Source: Paracoccus albus
GTDB taxonomy: Bacteria > Pseudomonadota > Alphaproteobacteria > Rhodobacterales > Rhodobacteraceae
DNA: 64,000 nt
Assembly: GCF_027913035.1 (NCBI RefSeq)
Contig: NZ_CP115775.1
Coordinates: forward strand, 1,674,001 to 1,738,000
Direction: 5' to 3'
The notes below the pieces were generated by a model. It ran no database searches. It was given only the letters and a program-made list of their open reading frames with translations, and was not told the origin of the DNA. Positions 36,321 through 44,133 of the stretch are shown one piece after another. The stretch's first letter is position 1. The number at the start of each line of letters is the position of its first letter. The translations under genes and the position numbers were made by a program.

Positions 36321-36982
36321 GATATTGCTCTCCTGTCCGGTGAATGGGCCGGGTAAATAACTTCGGTTGTCATGACGTGGTGAAAGACGCCGCCTTCAAA
36401 TCGGGGATATTGCGCGACGTCGGCCCGCATCTCGTCGCGGACAGACGACTGAAGTGCCGCGCGCAGTTCCTGACTGCTGTCAAACACCACCCTGTTGCGC
36501 TGCATGTGCTTCGCGTGGGCTAGCGGAAGTGATGAGATCCAGTCGATCCGCGTCAGCATTTCGACACCGCGTATCCTTGGCAGACGACACATCAGCGGAA
36601 TGTGCTGGCTGCGATAATGGCGCAACCATTCTTCCGTGTTTTCGGCAGGCCCCGGATAATGCACCATGTAAGAGCAATGCGAACCTGGCGGCGTATCATC
36701 CTTATAGCGGCGCAGCAGAAATGCCTGCTGATCAGCCGCACCCTTTGTCAGATGACAAAGCGGATGATCGGCTTTTGCCGCCTCCTCCAACGCTGCGATA
36801 TCGTCGAACTCCAGTTGAAGGCATTGGGCCGGTTCACCCGTGTCCTGCGGAACGCCCTGAATCACTTCGGCCGACCGAAGCACAACCACGCGGCGCAACC
36901 CGGACACCCCGTCAAGTGAAGCGCTGCAAGGGGCCGCCGGAGCACTGTCAGATGGCCAGGTGATGAACAGGGCAAACGCCAT
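36317..36982 (-). CDS. EthD-like hypothetical protein
   Basis: 221 residues, two ferredoxin-like alpha/beta repeats. The second half contains MVHYPGPAENTEEWLRHYRSQHIPLM, which fits the dimeric EthD/stress-responsive alpha-beta barrel pattern, and FEGGVFHHVMTTEV near the end. Such proteins act as small isomerases, lyases or monooxygenases in aromatic pathways. The start is one base after the dctM stop. No precise function can be given. Confidence 0.6.
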   Translation of the reverse strand: MAFALFITWPSDSAPAAPCSASLDGVSGLRRVVVLRSAEVIQGVPQDTGEPAQCLQLEFDDIAALEEAAKADHPLCHLTKGAADQQAFLLRRYKDDTPPGSHCSYMVHYPGPAENTEEWLRHYRSQHIPLMCRLPRIRGVEMLTRIDWISSLPLAHAKHMQRNRVVFDSSQELRAALQSSVRDEMRADVAQYPRFEGGVFHHVMTTEVIYPAHSPDRRAIS

Positions 36983-36983
36983 C

Positions 36984-38294
36984 TCAAATCAACGAGGGCA
37001 AGAACAGCGCAAGCTGCGGGAAGACGACAACAATGCCGATAAGCACCAATGTCAGCAGAACATATGGCAGCGCGGCAAGTGCCACCGTCGCCAGCTTCAT
37101 ATCGCCGCCAGATGCGCCCAGCACGACGTAAAGCAACAATCCGAATGGCGGTGTCGCCAGCCCGACCTCAATCGCCAGCAGCAGGATCAGACCCAGCCAG
37201 ACGGTATCGAAGCCATATTGCGCCGCAAATGGCATGAAGATCGGCAGGGTGATCAGCATCATCGAAACCTGATCCATGAACATGCCCAGGATCAGCAGCG
37301 TGAAGACCATCAGAAGGATGATCCCATAACGCCCAAGCTCCAGCGAGATCACGGATTGAATGAACCCGTTAGACGCGCCCGAAAAGGCGAATATCTGCGA
37401 AAACGTCATGGATGCTGAGATAATCAGGAAAGTCATGCCGGTCACCTTCATCGCGTCGTCCAGCGACTGCCAGACAACCGACCAGCTGAACTTTCCGTAG
37501 ATCACCAGCAAGATGGCGACGCCCGCGCATCCAAGCGCTGCGGACTCCGTAGGTGTCGCAATGCCCATGATAATCGTACCGACAACGGTGAAGACAAGGA
37601 AGGACATGGGGATGATGTTGACCATCACCGCCTTGAACTTCTCTGCCCCGCTGATTTGCGGGACCGGATATTGTGGTGCCGCTTCCGGGTCGATGCGCGT
37701 TTGCGTCCAGATCAGCGCGCAGAACATGATGGTCAACAGAAGACCCGGCAGAATACCCGCGATCAACAGCGCACCCACATCGATTTGCGCCAGGGAACCA
37801 AGCAGAACCGCAAGCGTGGATGGCGGGATGATCACTGCAAGATTGCCCGCACCCAGCACGGGGCCATAGGCCATATGCGGCTTATATTGGCGCTTCATCA
37901 TTTCCGGCGCCATCAGTGACGACATCATGCCCGCATTGGCGAGACTGGATCCGGACAAAGCAGCGAATATGGCACCGGCCATCAGGACGACGTAAGACAG
38001 CCGCCCACGCAGGTTCCCGACAACGAGGTCGAGCGCATGGATCACGCGTTCCCCCAGGCCAGAGCGGAAGTAAAGGCTGCCCATGACCAGAAACATCGGC
38101 AAAGGTGCCAAGGCATAGGTCCCGACGGCTTCCGAGAAGTTGGAAACCATCTGTTCAATCCCGCGCACGCCACCGAAAAACAGCAGCAGACCGGCGATAT
38201 TGGTGGCGAGGAAAGCGAAGGCAACCGGCAGGCCCAGCCCCATCAGCGTGATGACCAGACCGACGAGAACGGCGAAGGGATATAGCCAATCCAT
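36984..38294 (-). CDS. TRAP transporter large membrane subunit, DctM type
   Basis: 436 residues with about 12-13 membrane segments and the family stretch FAALSGSSLANAGMMSSLMAPEM. It carries the sodium-driven transport path. The ATG at 38294 overlaps the dctQ stop (TGATG) and has a GGAGGGG site; a GTG one codon upstream is less likely. It is followed directly by the EthD-like gene, so the metabolic genes are in the transporter operon. Confidence 0.93.
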   Translation of the reverse strand: MDWLYPFAVLVGLVITLMGLGLPVAFAFLATNIAGLLLFFGGVRGIEQMVSNFSEAVGTYALAPLPMFLVMGSLYFRSGLGERVIHALDLVVGNLRGRLSYVVLMAGAIFAALSGSSLANAGMMSSLMAPEMMKRQYKPHMAYGPVLGAGNLAVIIPPSTLAVLLGSLAQIDVGALLIAGILPGLLLTIMFCALIWTQTRIDPEAAPQYPVPQISGAEKFKAVMVNIIPMSFLVFTVVGTIIMGIATPTESAALGCAGVAILLVIYGKFSWSVVWQSLDDAMKVTGMTFLIISASMTFSQIFAFSGASNGFIQSVISLELGRYGIILLMVFTLLILGMFMDQVSMMLITLPIFMPFAAQYGFDTVWLGLILLLAIEVGLATPPFGLLLYVVLGASGGDMKLATVALAALPYVLLTLVLIGIVVVFPQLALFLPSLI

Positions 38295-38806
38295 CACAGC
38301 CCCTCCGTCTCAAGCGCATTTGTATTGTAGATAGAGTCGCTGGTCAGCAGATAGCGCAGCCACTCCAACGCAGACAGAAGAAACCCGATCAGGATAGGCA
38401 GCAAGATCGCCCAACGCGGCATGTCAAATGTCCGGCTTTCGAAGCTGCCACGCGCGACGGCCTCGGCTATTGCGGCGGTCGTGATATAGCCCAGATACAG
38501 GCACAACCCGATGCAGATGATATAGACTGCAACCTCTAACGCCTTCTTGGCTGCTGGCGGGAAAAGGGCGCGCAGGAAAATCACAAAGACATGCCCCTTG
38601 ATGCGCACCAGCCAGGGCATTGAAAGGAAGGTTATATAAAGCAGGCTGTATTCCGTCGCCGAAATCGCCCATGTCATCGCCCGCCAACCGAAATTGCGCG
38701 CGACGACATCCGCAATTACCATCAGAATGACGACACCGATCAGCAGCTTGGCGGCCGATGCGCATAGCCACGAAATCCGGCCGATGAAATCAAAGAAAGC
38801 TTGCAT
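38294..38806 (-). CDS. TRAP transporter small membrane subunit, DctQ type
   Basis: 170 residues with four membrane segments and the short conserved pattern VIADVVARNF in the first and TEYSLLYITFLSMPWLVRIKGHV around the second. It links the binding protein to DctM. It lies 73 bases after dctP and overlaps dctM by one base. Confidence 0.9.
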   Translation of the reverse strand: MQAFFDFIGRISWLCASAAKLLIGVVILMVIADVVARNFGWRAMTWAISATEYSLLYITFLSMPWLVRIKGHVFVIFLRALFPPAAKKALEVAVYIICIGLCLYLGYITTAAIAEAVARGSFESRTFDMPRWAILLPILIGFLLSALEWLRYLLTSDSIYNTNALETEGL

Positions 38807-38879
38807 GACGTGATCCCGCCTTCACATCTTTTCGCATTCGCAAAGTGCTGCCCCGCCCTTTTGGGGGCGAGGCAGAAGC

Positions 38880-39857
38880 TCAGTTGAAAAGCTCGCGCAG
38901 TTCCTCGACATGCGTCGGGTCGCGGCTTTCCATTCGTTCCCAGCTGGACGCAGCTGCTGCTTCAAGGAATCGGTCACGACCTTCGCCCGTCATCTCGACC
39001 ACCTCCATGCCCTCTTCCTCCAGAAGGGCGCGGGTGTCCTGATCTTCCTTCATGATCGCCTCGGACGCCTCATGTTCGAACTCTTGCGCGGCCTGGTCGA
39101 GGATCGCCTTGGATTCATCCGAAAGGTCATTCCAGGCATCGAGGTTCATGGAAATCAGCACATCCATCCCGAAAAAGGCCGGGTCGACGCGATAGCGTGT
39201 GAACTTGTCCCATCCGAACGCCTTGTAACCAATAGACGGGTAAGCCAGCCCGTTGATCATCCCGCGTTCCAGTGCCGTATACGTGTCGCCCATCGGCATA
39301 ACCACGGCCTGCGCACCAATACTGTCGAAGAACTGTTTATACAGCGGCGAGGCTCGCAGCACGAGATCGTCAAACACCAGCATACCGTCATCGGCAAGCT
39401 GCGGTTCATCCACCGACCAGATATGGAAGCCCACGCCGGTATCGACCCACGCGATCAGCTTGGCGTTGCCCTTTTCCTGATATATCCGGTCGATCAACTC
39501 CCACCCGCCATTCTCACGCGCTTCCCAAGGCGTGATCGTCGCGGCAGAGAAGGCATCGCCTTCGGGGACGATTTCCAGATACAGGCCAGCCGGGTTGTTG
39601 ATCATGTCGATCAGTCCGCTTTGCTGGGCGGCACCAAGTTGGGTGTTCGGGATGACCTCTGGCCCGCCGCGCACGTCGATGCGGACCACGCCCTCTCCCA
39701 TTTCGTTCACCTTATCGACGAAGCGCAGGAAGCTTTGCGCAAACCCGACCTGTGTCGGCGTGAAATGAACTGCGTTGATCACATCCTCTGCATAGGCTGG
39801 TGCCGACACGGCCCCGGCAATTAGCGCCGCAAAGCTAGCTTTTCTTATGGCATTCAT
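38880..39857 (-). CDS. TRAP transporter substrate-binding protein, DctP family
   Basis: 325 residues with a signal peptide (residues 1-23, cleavage near AYA-E). The fold contains the DctP helix motif YTALERGMINGLAYPSIG with the usual position of a carboxylate-binding Arg region before it. The ATG at 39857 follows a GGGAGAGGG site. Ligand unknown; the neighbouring genes suggest an aromatic or indolic carboxylate. Confidence 0.88.
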   Translation of the reverse strand: MNAIRKASFAALIAGAVSAPAYAEDVINAVHFTPTQVGFAQSFLRFVDKVNEMGEGVVRIDVRGGPEVIPNTQLGAAQQSGLIDMINNPAGLYLEIVPEGDAFSAATITPWEARENGGWELIDRIYQEKGNAKLIAWVDTGVGFHIWSVDEPQLADDGMLVFDDLVLRASPLYKQFFDSIGAQAVVMPMGDTYTALERGMINGLAYPSIGYKAFGWDKFTRYRVDPAFFGMDVLISMNLDAWNDLSDESKAILDQAAQEFEHEASEAIMKEDQDTRALLEEEGMEVVEMTGEGRDRFLEAAAASSWERMESRDPTHVEELRELFN

Positions 39858-39939
39858 CTGACCCTCTCCCCCTGTCAGCATCGAATCGTTGTTGCTTAAT
39901 TCAGGAGTATACATGAAATGTCATAAAAACAAATTCAAA

Positions 39940-39954
39940 CTTAAAATATTTAAG
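39940..39954. promoter_or_regulatory. Inverted repeat upstream of the TRAP/CoA-ligase operon
   Basis: CTTAAA-ATA-TTTAAG, perfect 6-base arms, in the 199-base gap between the isatin hydrolase-type gene and dctP. A second palindrome, CCTGATCAGG, lies at 40011-40020. The AT-rich stretch around them probably holds the promoter. Confidence 0.35.
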
Positions 39955-40056
39955 CAGAAAGGAGGATCGACGTAGTTTTGCACGATCGTTAAGCATAAAT
40001 TCTCATCTTGCCTGATCAGGAGGCACAAACTGTCCGCACTGCCATCCTAGGACACA

Positions 40057-40830
40057 TCAGCCCTGCACAAGCGCCAGAACGCGTAGCGGGCTGCCGGTTC
40101 CGTTACGGATCTTGAGCGGTGGCGCGATCAGCATGGCCCCCGTCGGCGGCAGGTGATCAAGATTGCGGAGGCACTGAAGGCCGTATTTGCCTGCACCATG
40201 CAAGGTGAAATGCGCAGGATATGGCGGTGTGTAATGCGCACCCTGCCCCGCATCGGTTCCGACGGTTTCGGTTCCGAAACCTCTGATATCGCGATCTTCC
40301 ACCAGCAAGCGAATTGCATCCGGTGTCGGTCCGGGGGAATGAGGCCCATCCTCCTTCATATTCAGATAGGCATCGCCGCTGCGTTTGGACCAATCCGTCC
40401 GCATCAGCACCCAGCTGTCGGCGGGGATGCGGCCATGTTCTTCCTCCCACGCCAGGATGATTTCCGGCGTCAACTCAAAGTCGTCGTTCTGTGCCGCCCC
40501 TTCCGAACAGTCGATCACCACAACCGGCCCGACGAGCATGGCGGGATCAATCTCATCCACCGCGCCGTTGCGCACGTCGCGCCCGGAAATCCAGTGGCTG
40601 GGCGCATCGAAATGCGTTCCCGTATGTTCGCACATGGAAATATTGTTCCACTTCCACGCCGGACCACGATGGTCGTAGGCACTGATCTCCTCCATCCGGA
40701 AGCGGGCGCATTGGCCGAACTCCGGTGGGAGAATGATGACCGGAAAATCGGGATCCAGCGTATGCGTCAGGTCGACCACCTGCACGGCACCCTGTGACAG
40801 ACTGTTCGCAAGTTCGGAAAGTATGGTCAT
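40057..40830 (-). CDS. Isatin hydrolase-type metal-dependent cyclase family protein
   Basis: 257 residues. The metal site HTGTHFDAPSHW gives His69, His73 and Asp75 (HxxxHxD), with His79 next to it. Overall sequence (PPEFGQCARFRMEEIS, GFGTETVGTDAGQGAHY, NGTGSPLRV) looks to me like the manganese isatin hydrolases of Labrenzia and bradyrhizobia rather than kynurenine formamidase; this is from memory, not alignment. It would open isatin to isatinate. Its start overlaps the stop of the DUF35-SDR gene, and with the thiolase-like gene the three form one operon. Kynurenine formamidase is the main alternative. Confidence 0.72.
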   Translation of the reverse strand: MTILSELANSLSQGAVQVVDLTHTLDPDFPVIILPPEFGQCARFRMEEISAYDHRGPAWKWNNISMCEHTGTHFDAPSHWISGRDVRNGAVDEIDPAMLVGPVVVIDCSEGAAQNDDFELTPEIILAWEEEHGRIPADSWVLMRTDWSKRSGDAYLNMKEDGPHSPGPTPDAIRLLVEDRDIRGFGTETVGTDAGQGAHYTPPYPAHFTLHGAGKYGLQCLRNLDHLPPTGAMLIAPPLKIRNGTGSPLRVLALVQG

Positions 40831-42080
40831 CAGCCGCGCCCCATCGTCATTTCACGTTCCAGCACCTTCGGTCCGGCGCGGAAGCGTTCGATCATATCCT
40901 TGGCCACATCGCCGCAATAGACATCTTCCAGCCCGTCACGCAGCCCCTTTACAAGGTCCCTTGCGATTGCCTCGGGCAAGACCTTGGGCGGCGGGAAGGG
41001 CTGGTGCCAGTCATCCTCTGTCGGCCCGACGAAAAGGTTCACCACCCGAAGCCCACTGCTGCGAAATTCTGCCCGGAGGCTCTGGCTGAGCGACAGAGCC
41101 GCAGCCTGCGAGGCGGAAAAGCAGCCCAGTTCAGGCAGGTTCACCAAGGCATAGGCCGACAGGATATTCACGAATGCTGCCGCCGAATTCACTCCATCAG
41201 CCGTCCGCCCGCACATCCCCGGACCGAAGGCCTGTGCCAGACGAAGCTGGCCAAGATAGTTCACCTCCAGCTCTTTCTGAGCGAACACGGTATCACCACG
41301 CGACAGTGCGCCACCGGGACGAACAAAGCGGGCATTGTTGATCAGGATATCGACCTTGCCGCCGATCTCGCCCGAAAGTTCGCGCAGGCTGCTTGTGTCG
41401 GTTACATCCAGCGGCAGAACCTCCACGCCCGGCACGGCCTTTAATTCGGCGCGGATCGGATTGGGCCGCCAGCATTCGGACTCTCCTGCAAAGATCATGC
41501 TGGCGCCGGCCTTGTGCAGCGCTGCTGCGATGGCAGGTGCATTCTCGTTACGTGCATCCGTAATCAGCACGCGGCGGTGTTTCGGGTCCGAGGTCAGGGC
41601 ACGCAATTGCGGATCGTCCTCCATATTCGCGGTTGGATGTTCGGGCATGGCCAGAATGACGCCCTGCCCCGAGCGATCCAGCCGGTTCCACAGCACCACC
41701 CGTGCATTGGCTTCGACATCGCCGTGAACATGGCAGATGATGACCGGACCCACGTCCAGCTTGACAGATCCAGCCCGCCAGGGCGCTCGTTCACGAAAAT
41801 ACAGGTTGGTCGAGGTGCGCACCGTCGTTTCCGCCAAAAGCTGGCCTTTCGGCGAAACATCCTGCCAGTTCAGCGCCGTCGACAAGCAATTGCTGCATGC
41901 GTCACGGGCGGGATACAGCACTTCGCCGCACTCACCGCAGACCTGCAACATAAACCGGCCCTCTGCCGCCGCTGCCGTCAGACCCATGGATGCCCGGCTG
42001 CGCATTTCCGGCGGCAGCGTCGGCGAAACGGTGCGTTTTTGCGGGTTCTTCTTTGGCGGTGGCGTCAATGGCTGGGTCAT
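40830..42080 (-). CDS. DUF35 (zinc-ribbon/OB-fold) protein fused to a degenerate short-chain dehydrogenase domain
   Basis: 416 residues. Residues 45-150 are a DUF35/ChsH2-type acyl-CoA-associated domain: rubredoxin-like zinc ribbon Cys48, Cys51, Cys62, Cys65, then an OB-fold. Residues 168-400 follow the SDR fold (VLITDARNENAP, DILINNARFV, VNILSAYALV). The SDR catalytic pair is lost: YSASK is replaced by FSASQ (Phe321, Gln325), and the glycine-rich nucleotide loop is gone. The DUF35 part normally partners a thiolase-like enzyme, and such a gene directly precedes it with an ATGA overlap. The SDR half is probably structural or ligand-binding. Confidence 0.8.
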   Translation of the reverse strand: MTQPLTPPPKKNPQKRTVSPTLPPEMRSRASMGLTAAAAEGRFMLQVCGECGEVLYPARDACSNCLSTALNWQDVSPKGQLLAETTVRTSTNLYFRERAPWRAGSVKLDVGPVIICHVHGDVEANARVVLWNRLDRSGQGVILAMPEHPTANMEDDPQLRALTSDPKHRRVLITDARNENAPAIAAALHKAGASMIFAGESECWRPNPIRAELKAVPGVEVLPLDVTDTSSLRELSGEIGGKVDILINNARFVRPGGALSRGDTVFAQKELEVNYLGQLRLAQAFGPGMCGRTADGVNSAAAFVNILSAYALVNLPELGCFSASQAAALSLSQSLRAEFRSSGLRVVNLFVGPTEDDWHQPFPPPKVLPEAIARDLVKGLRDGLEDVYCGDVAKDMIERFRAGPKVLEREMTMGRG

Positions 42081-43249
42081 GCGCCTTGTCCTTTCAGGAT
42101 CGCAGCACCTGTGCAGAGCCCACGATCATAATTGATCATACCGAAGCCAGAGATCATCGCCCGTTGGGCACTTGCAACCTGCGTGCCGCCTGCTGTGCCG
42201 GTCAACTGGCGGATCGCTTCGACCAGTCCAATAAAACCGCCCGCAGCACCAGCCTGCCCACCCGACAACTGGCCGCCAGATGTATTGTGCGGAAAGTCGC
42301 CGTCAATGGTCAGGTCATGATCACGAACGAATTGCGGTGCCTCACCCTTGGCGCAAAAACCAAGATCTTCGATCTGCATCATGGATATAACGGGATAGTC
42401 GTCATAGGTTTGAAGCAGGTCGATATCGTCCGGTCCGCAATCCGCCTGCGCATAAAGATCGTCAATATCGACGGTCCAGCCACCACGAAGCTGGATCGGA
42501 TCTTCCTGATGCGCATTGTGGCGCTCAATCGTACCGGCAATTGTGGCATAGGGCAGGTTGCGCCGCTCTGCCTCGTCGATGGACATGACCAGAAATGCCT
42601 CCGCCCCGGCACACGGCATGACGCAGTCGAACAGGGCGATCGGATCCGCAATCGGTCGCGCATCAAGATACTGTTGCATTGTCAGCGGCTTTTTCATGAC
42701 CGCCCTTGGGTTCTTCAGCGCATTCTCACGTTGCGCGACACAGATACGCCCGAAATCTTCCCGCGTCGCGCCGTATTCCTGCATATACCGGTCGGTCAAA
42801 AGCGCAAAATTCGCATTCGGCCCGCCATAGCCATATGGATAGGCGGCGTCCGCGGCAAAGCGCGAAAAGCTGGACAGGAGTTGCCGGAAACTGTCGATAT
42901 GGTTGGTGTCGCCAGCCACGCAGGCCACGATACTTGCATCCCAGGCTTGCACCGCCCGTGCAGCACGGCGCAACGCAACAATCCCCGCCGCGCCACCCAT
43001 TGGAATATGGTCAAGCCAGCGAGGAGACAAACCAAGATGCTGCGTCAGACCAACCGCACTATCTGGAAAAAGCGTAAAGCTGGCCAGCGAAAGGCCGTCC
43101 AGATCTGCTTTTTTCAGACCCGCCGATTGCAGAGACTGCCGCAATGCCGTGGCGATCCACCAATGAGCTGTTTCAATGGAGTAGCGCTTGTATTCCGTCG
43201 AAGCAGGCGCAACCAGTGCGACGCCATCATATGATTGCCGCCCCATCAT
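42077..43249 (-). CDS. Thiolase-like (SCP-x/Ltp family) protein lacking thiolase catalytic residues, probable acyl-CoA aldolase subunit
   Basis: 390 residues of the lipid-transfer-protein thiolase group, shown by LLQTYDDYPVISMMQIEDLGFC and NTSGGQLSGGQ. The nucleophilic Cys is absent (PMGGAAGIVAL at 83-93), and the GGHP histidine is Gln332. Ltp2-type proteins lacking these residues work with DUF35 partners as retro-aldolases on beta-hydroxyacyl-CoA thioesters. The DUF35-SDR gene next to it fits this. The first of two adjacent ATG codons is used; the ribosome site is weak. A MarR gene lies upstream with a palindrome between. Confidence 0.8.
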   Translation of the reverse strand: MMGRQSYDGVALVAPASTEYKRYSIETAHWWIATALRQSLQSAGLKKADLDGLSLASFTLFPDSAVGLTQHLGLSPRWLDHIPMGGAAGIVALRRAARAVQAWDASIVACVAGDTNHIDSFRQLLSSFSRFAADAAYPYGYGGPNANFALLTDRYMQEYGATREDFGRICVAQRENALKNPRAVMKKPLTMQQYLDARPIADPIALFDCVMPCAGAEAFLVMSIDEAERRNLPYATIAGTIERHNAHQEDPIQLRGGWTVDIDDLYAQADCGPDDIDLLQTYDDYPVISMMQIEDLGFCAKGEAPQFVRDHDLTIDGDFPHNTSGGQLSGGQAGAAGGFIGLVEAIRQLTGTAGGTQVASAQRAMISGFGMINYDRGLCTGAAILKGQGA

Positions 43250-43388
43250 CGGGCCCGCATGTTATAGATGAACCCAGTCGTCATCACGATCCCCCCATGC
43301 CTGACGCAGCTAATCTCTGATACAGAAACGCTCGCTGCCAGCATCATGCGATGGGGCGATCCACCCCGTTCGCATAAAGATGATTATT

Positions 43389-43406
43389 CATACAATAGCT
43401 CATATG
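43389..43406. promoter_or_regulatory. Candidate MarR operator upstream of the thiolase-like operon
   Basis: CATACA-ATAGCT-CATATG, a partly symmetric repeat. It shares the ten bases TTCATACAAT exactly with the site at 44052-44069. On the minus strand a possible -35 (TTGCCA, 43405-43410) touches it, so binding would block the promoter of the thiolase, DUF35-SDR and isatin hydrolase-type genes. Confidence 0.5.
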
Positions 43407-43450
43407 GCAAGCATATTCGAACAGCCGGCCTTTGCGGGGCGCATATAAGG

Positions 43451-43987
43451 TCAGAGTTTTTGCAGATTACCGAGCACGCGCTGCAATGCAGAGAGCATAG
43501 CGGCCTGTTCCTGCGCGCTCAGCCCTTCGACCATCGCTTCATTCACACGCGATATCTCCGGATAGATGCGGTCAAATAGCTGCCGGCCCGGTTCGGTCAG
43601 GCTGATCATTCGCAACCGGCTGTCGGTATCGCCTGCCTGCCGCTGGACGATGCCCTGCCCTTCAAGGCTATCCAAAGCCCGGCTCATCGTCGGCTGCTCG
43701 GCAATGGCCCAGTTGCACAGTTCAGAGACGGTCAGGCTGCCGAAGCTGCGCAGCGATACGATGATTCGCATCTTCAGCGTAGAAACCCCAGCAGAACGCA
43801 GTCGCGACTGAAGAACCTGATGATAACGGTGTACAACATGGTTCAGGGTGAACGACGGCATGGTGTCCAGATCGAAGACCGGACCATCGTTGTCGATATC
43901 GGGGAACTTCATCATAAAAAGACTGGCCTTTCCGAAAGCGTGCCACAGAGTTCCCGGGATCTGCGCCGGCACAGAGACGTGTTGCAT
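43451..43987 (-). CDS. MarR family transcriptional regulator
   Basis: 178 residues as drawn. The winged helix (LTVSELCNWAIAEQPTMSRALDSLEGQGIVQRQ, then DTDSRLRMISLTEPG) is typical. The start is uncertain: ATG codons at 43987, 43915 and 43912 are all open and none has a clear ribosome site; the MarR fold begins about residue 45. It lies between two operons that carry related palindromes in front, so it probably controls both, released by an indolic or aromatic acid. Confidence 0.85.
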   Translation of the reverse strand: MQHVSVPAQIPGTLWHAFGKASLFMMKFPDIDNDGPVFDLDTMPSFTLNHVVHRYHQVLQSRLRSAGVSTLKMRIIVSLRSFGSLTVSELCNWAIAEQPTMSRALDSLEGQGIVQRQAGDTDSRLRMISLTEPGRQLFDRIYPEISRVNEAMVEGLSAQEQAAMLSALQRVLGNLQKL

Positions 43988-44030
43988 CGTGCATGGGAAT
44001 AGCAGCGTTCGAAGGCAAAACGCAATCTAC

Positions 44031-44059
44031 TTGCAATTTCATATGATTTTTCATACAAT
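44031..44059 (+). promoter_or_regulatory. Candidate sigma-70 promoter of the oxidoreductase operon
   Basis: TTGCAA (44031-44036), a 17-base spacer, and TACAAT (44054-44059). The -10 box lies inside the palindrome at 44052-44069, so a repressor there would block it. Confidence 0.5.
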
Positions 44060-44069
44060 GTGCTGTATG
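44052..44069. promoter_or_regulatory. Candidate MarR operator upstream of the oxidoreductase genes
   Basis: CATACA-ATGTGC-TGTATG, a perfect inverted repeat with 6-base arms, overlapping the -10 box. It is the better copy of the pair with 43389-43406. Confidence 0.6.
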
Positions 44070-44133
44070 CAACATAAATGGCTGGCGCGTCACTTCAGCG
44101 CCAACCGAATGAACCATATACTCAGGGAAAACC

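Noticed and set aside
40057..40830. Kynurenine formamidase (KynB) reading of the cyclase-family gene
   Set aside because: The metal motif fits both, but no kynureninase or tryptophan dioxygenase genes are near, and the neighbours fit isatin. Kept as an alternative, not the main call.
42077..43249. Acetyl-CoA acetyltransferase (true thiolase)
   Set aside because: The nucleophilic Cys and the GGHP His are missing, so normal thiolase chemistry is unlikely.
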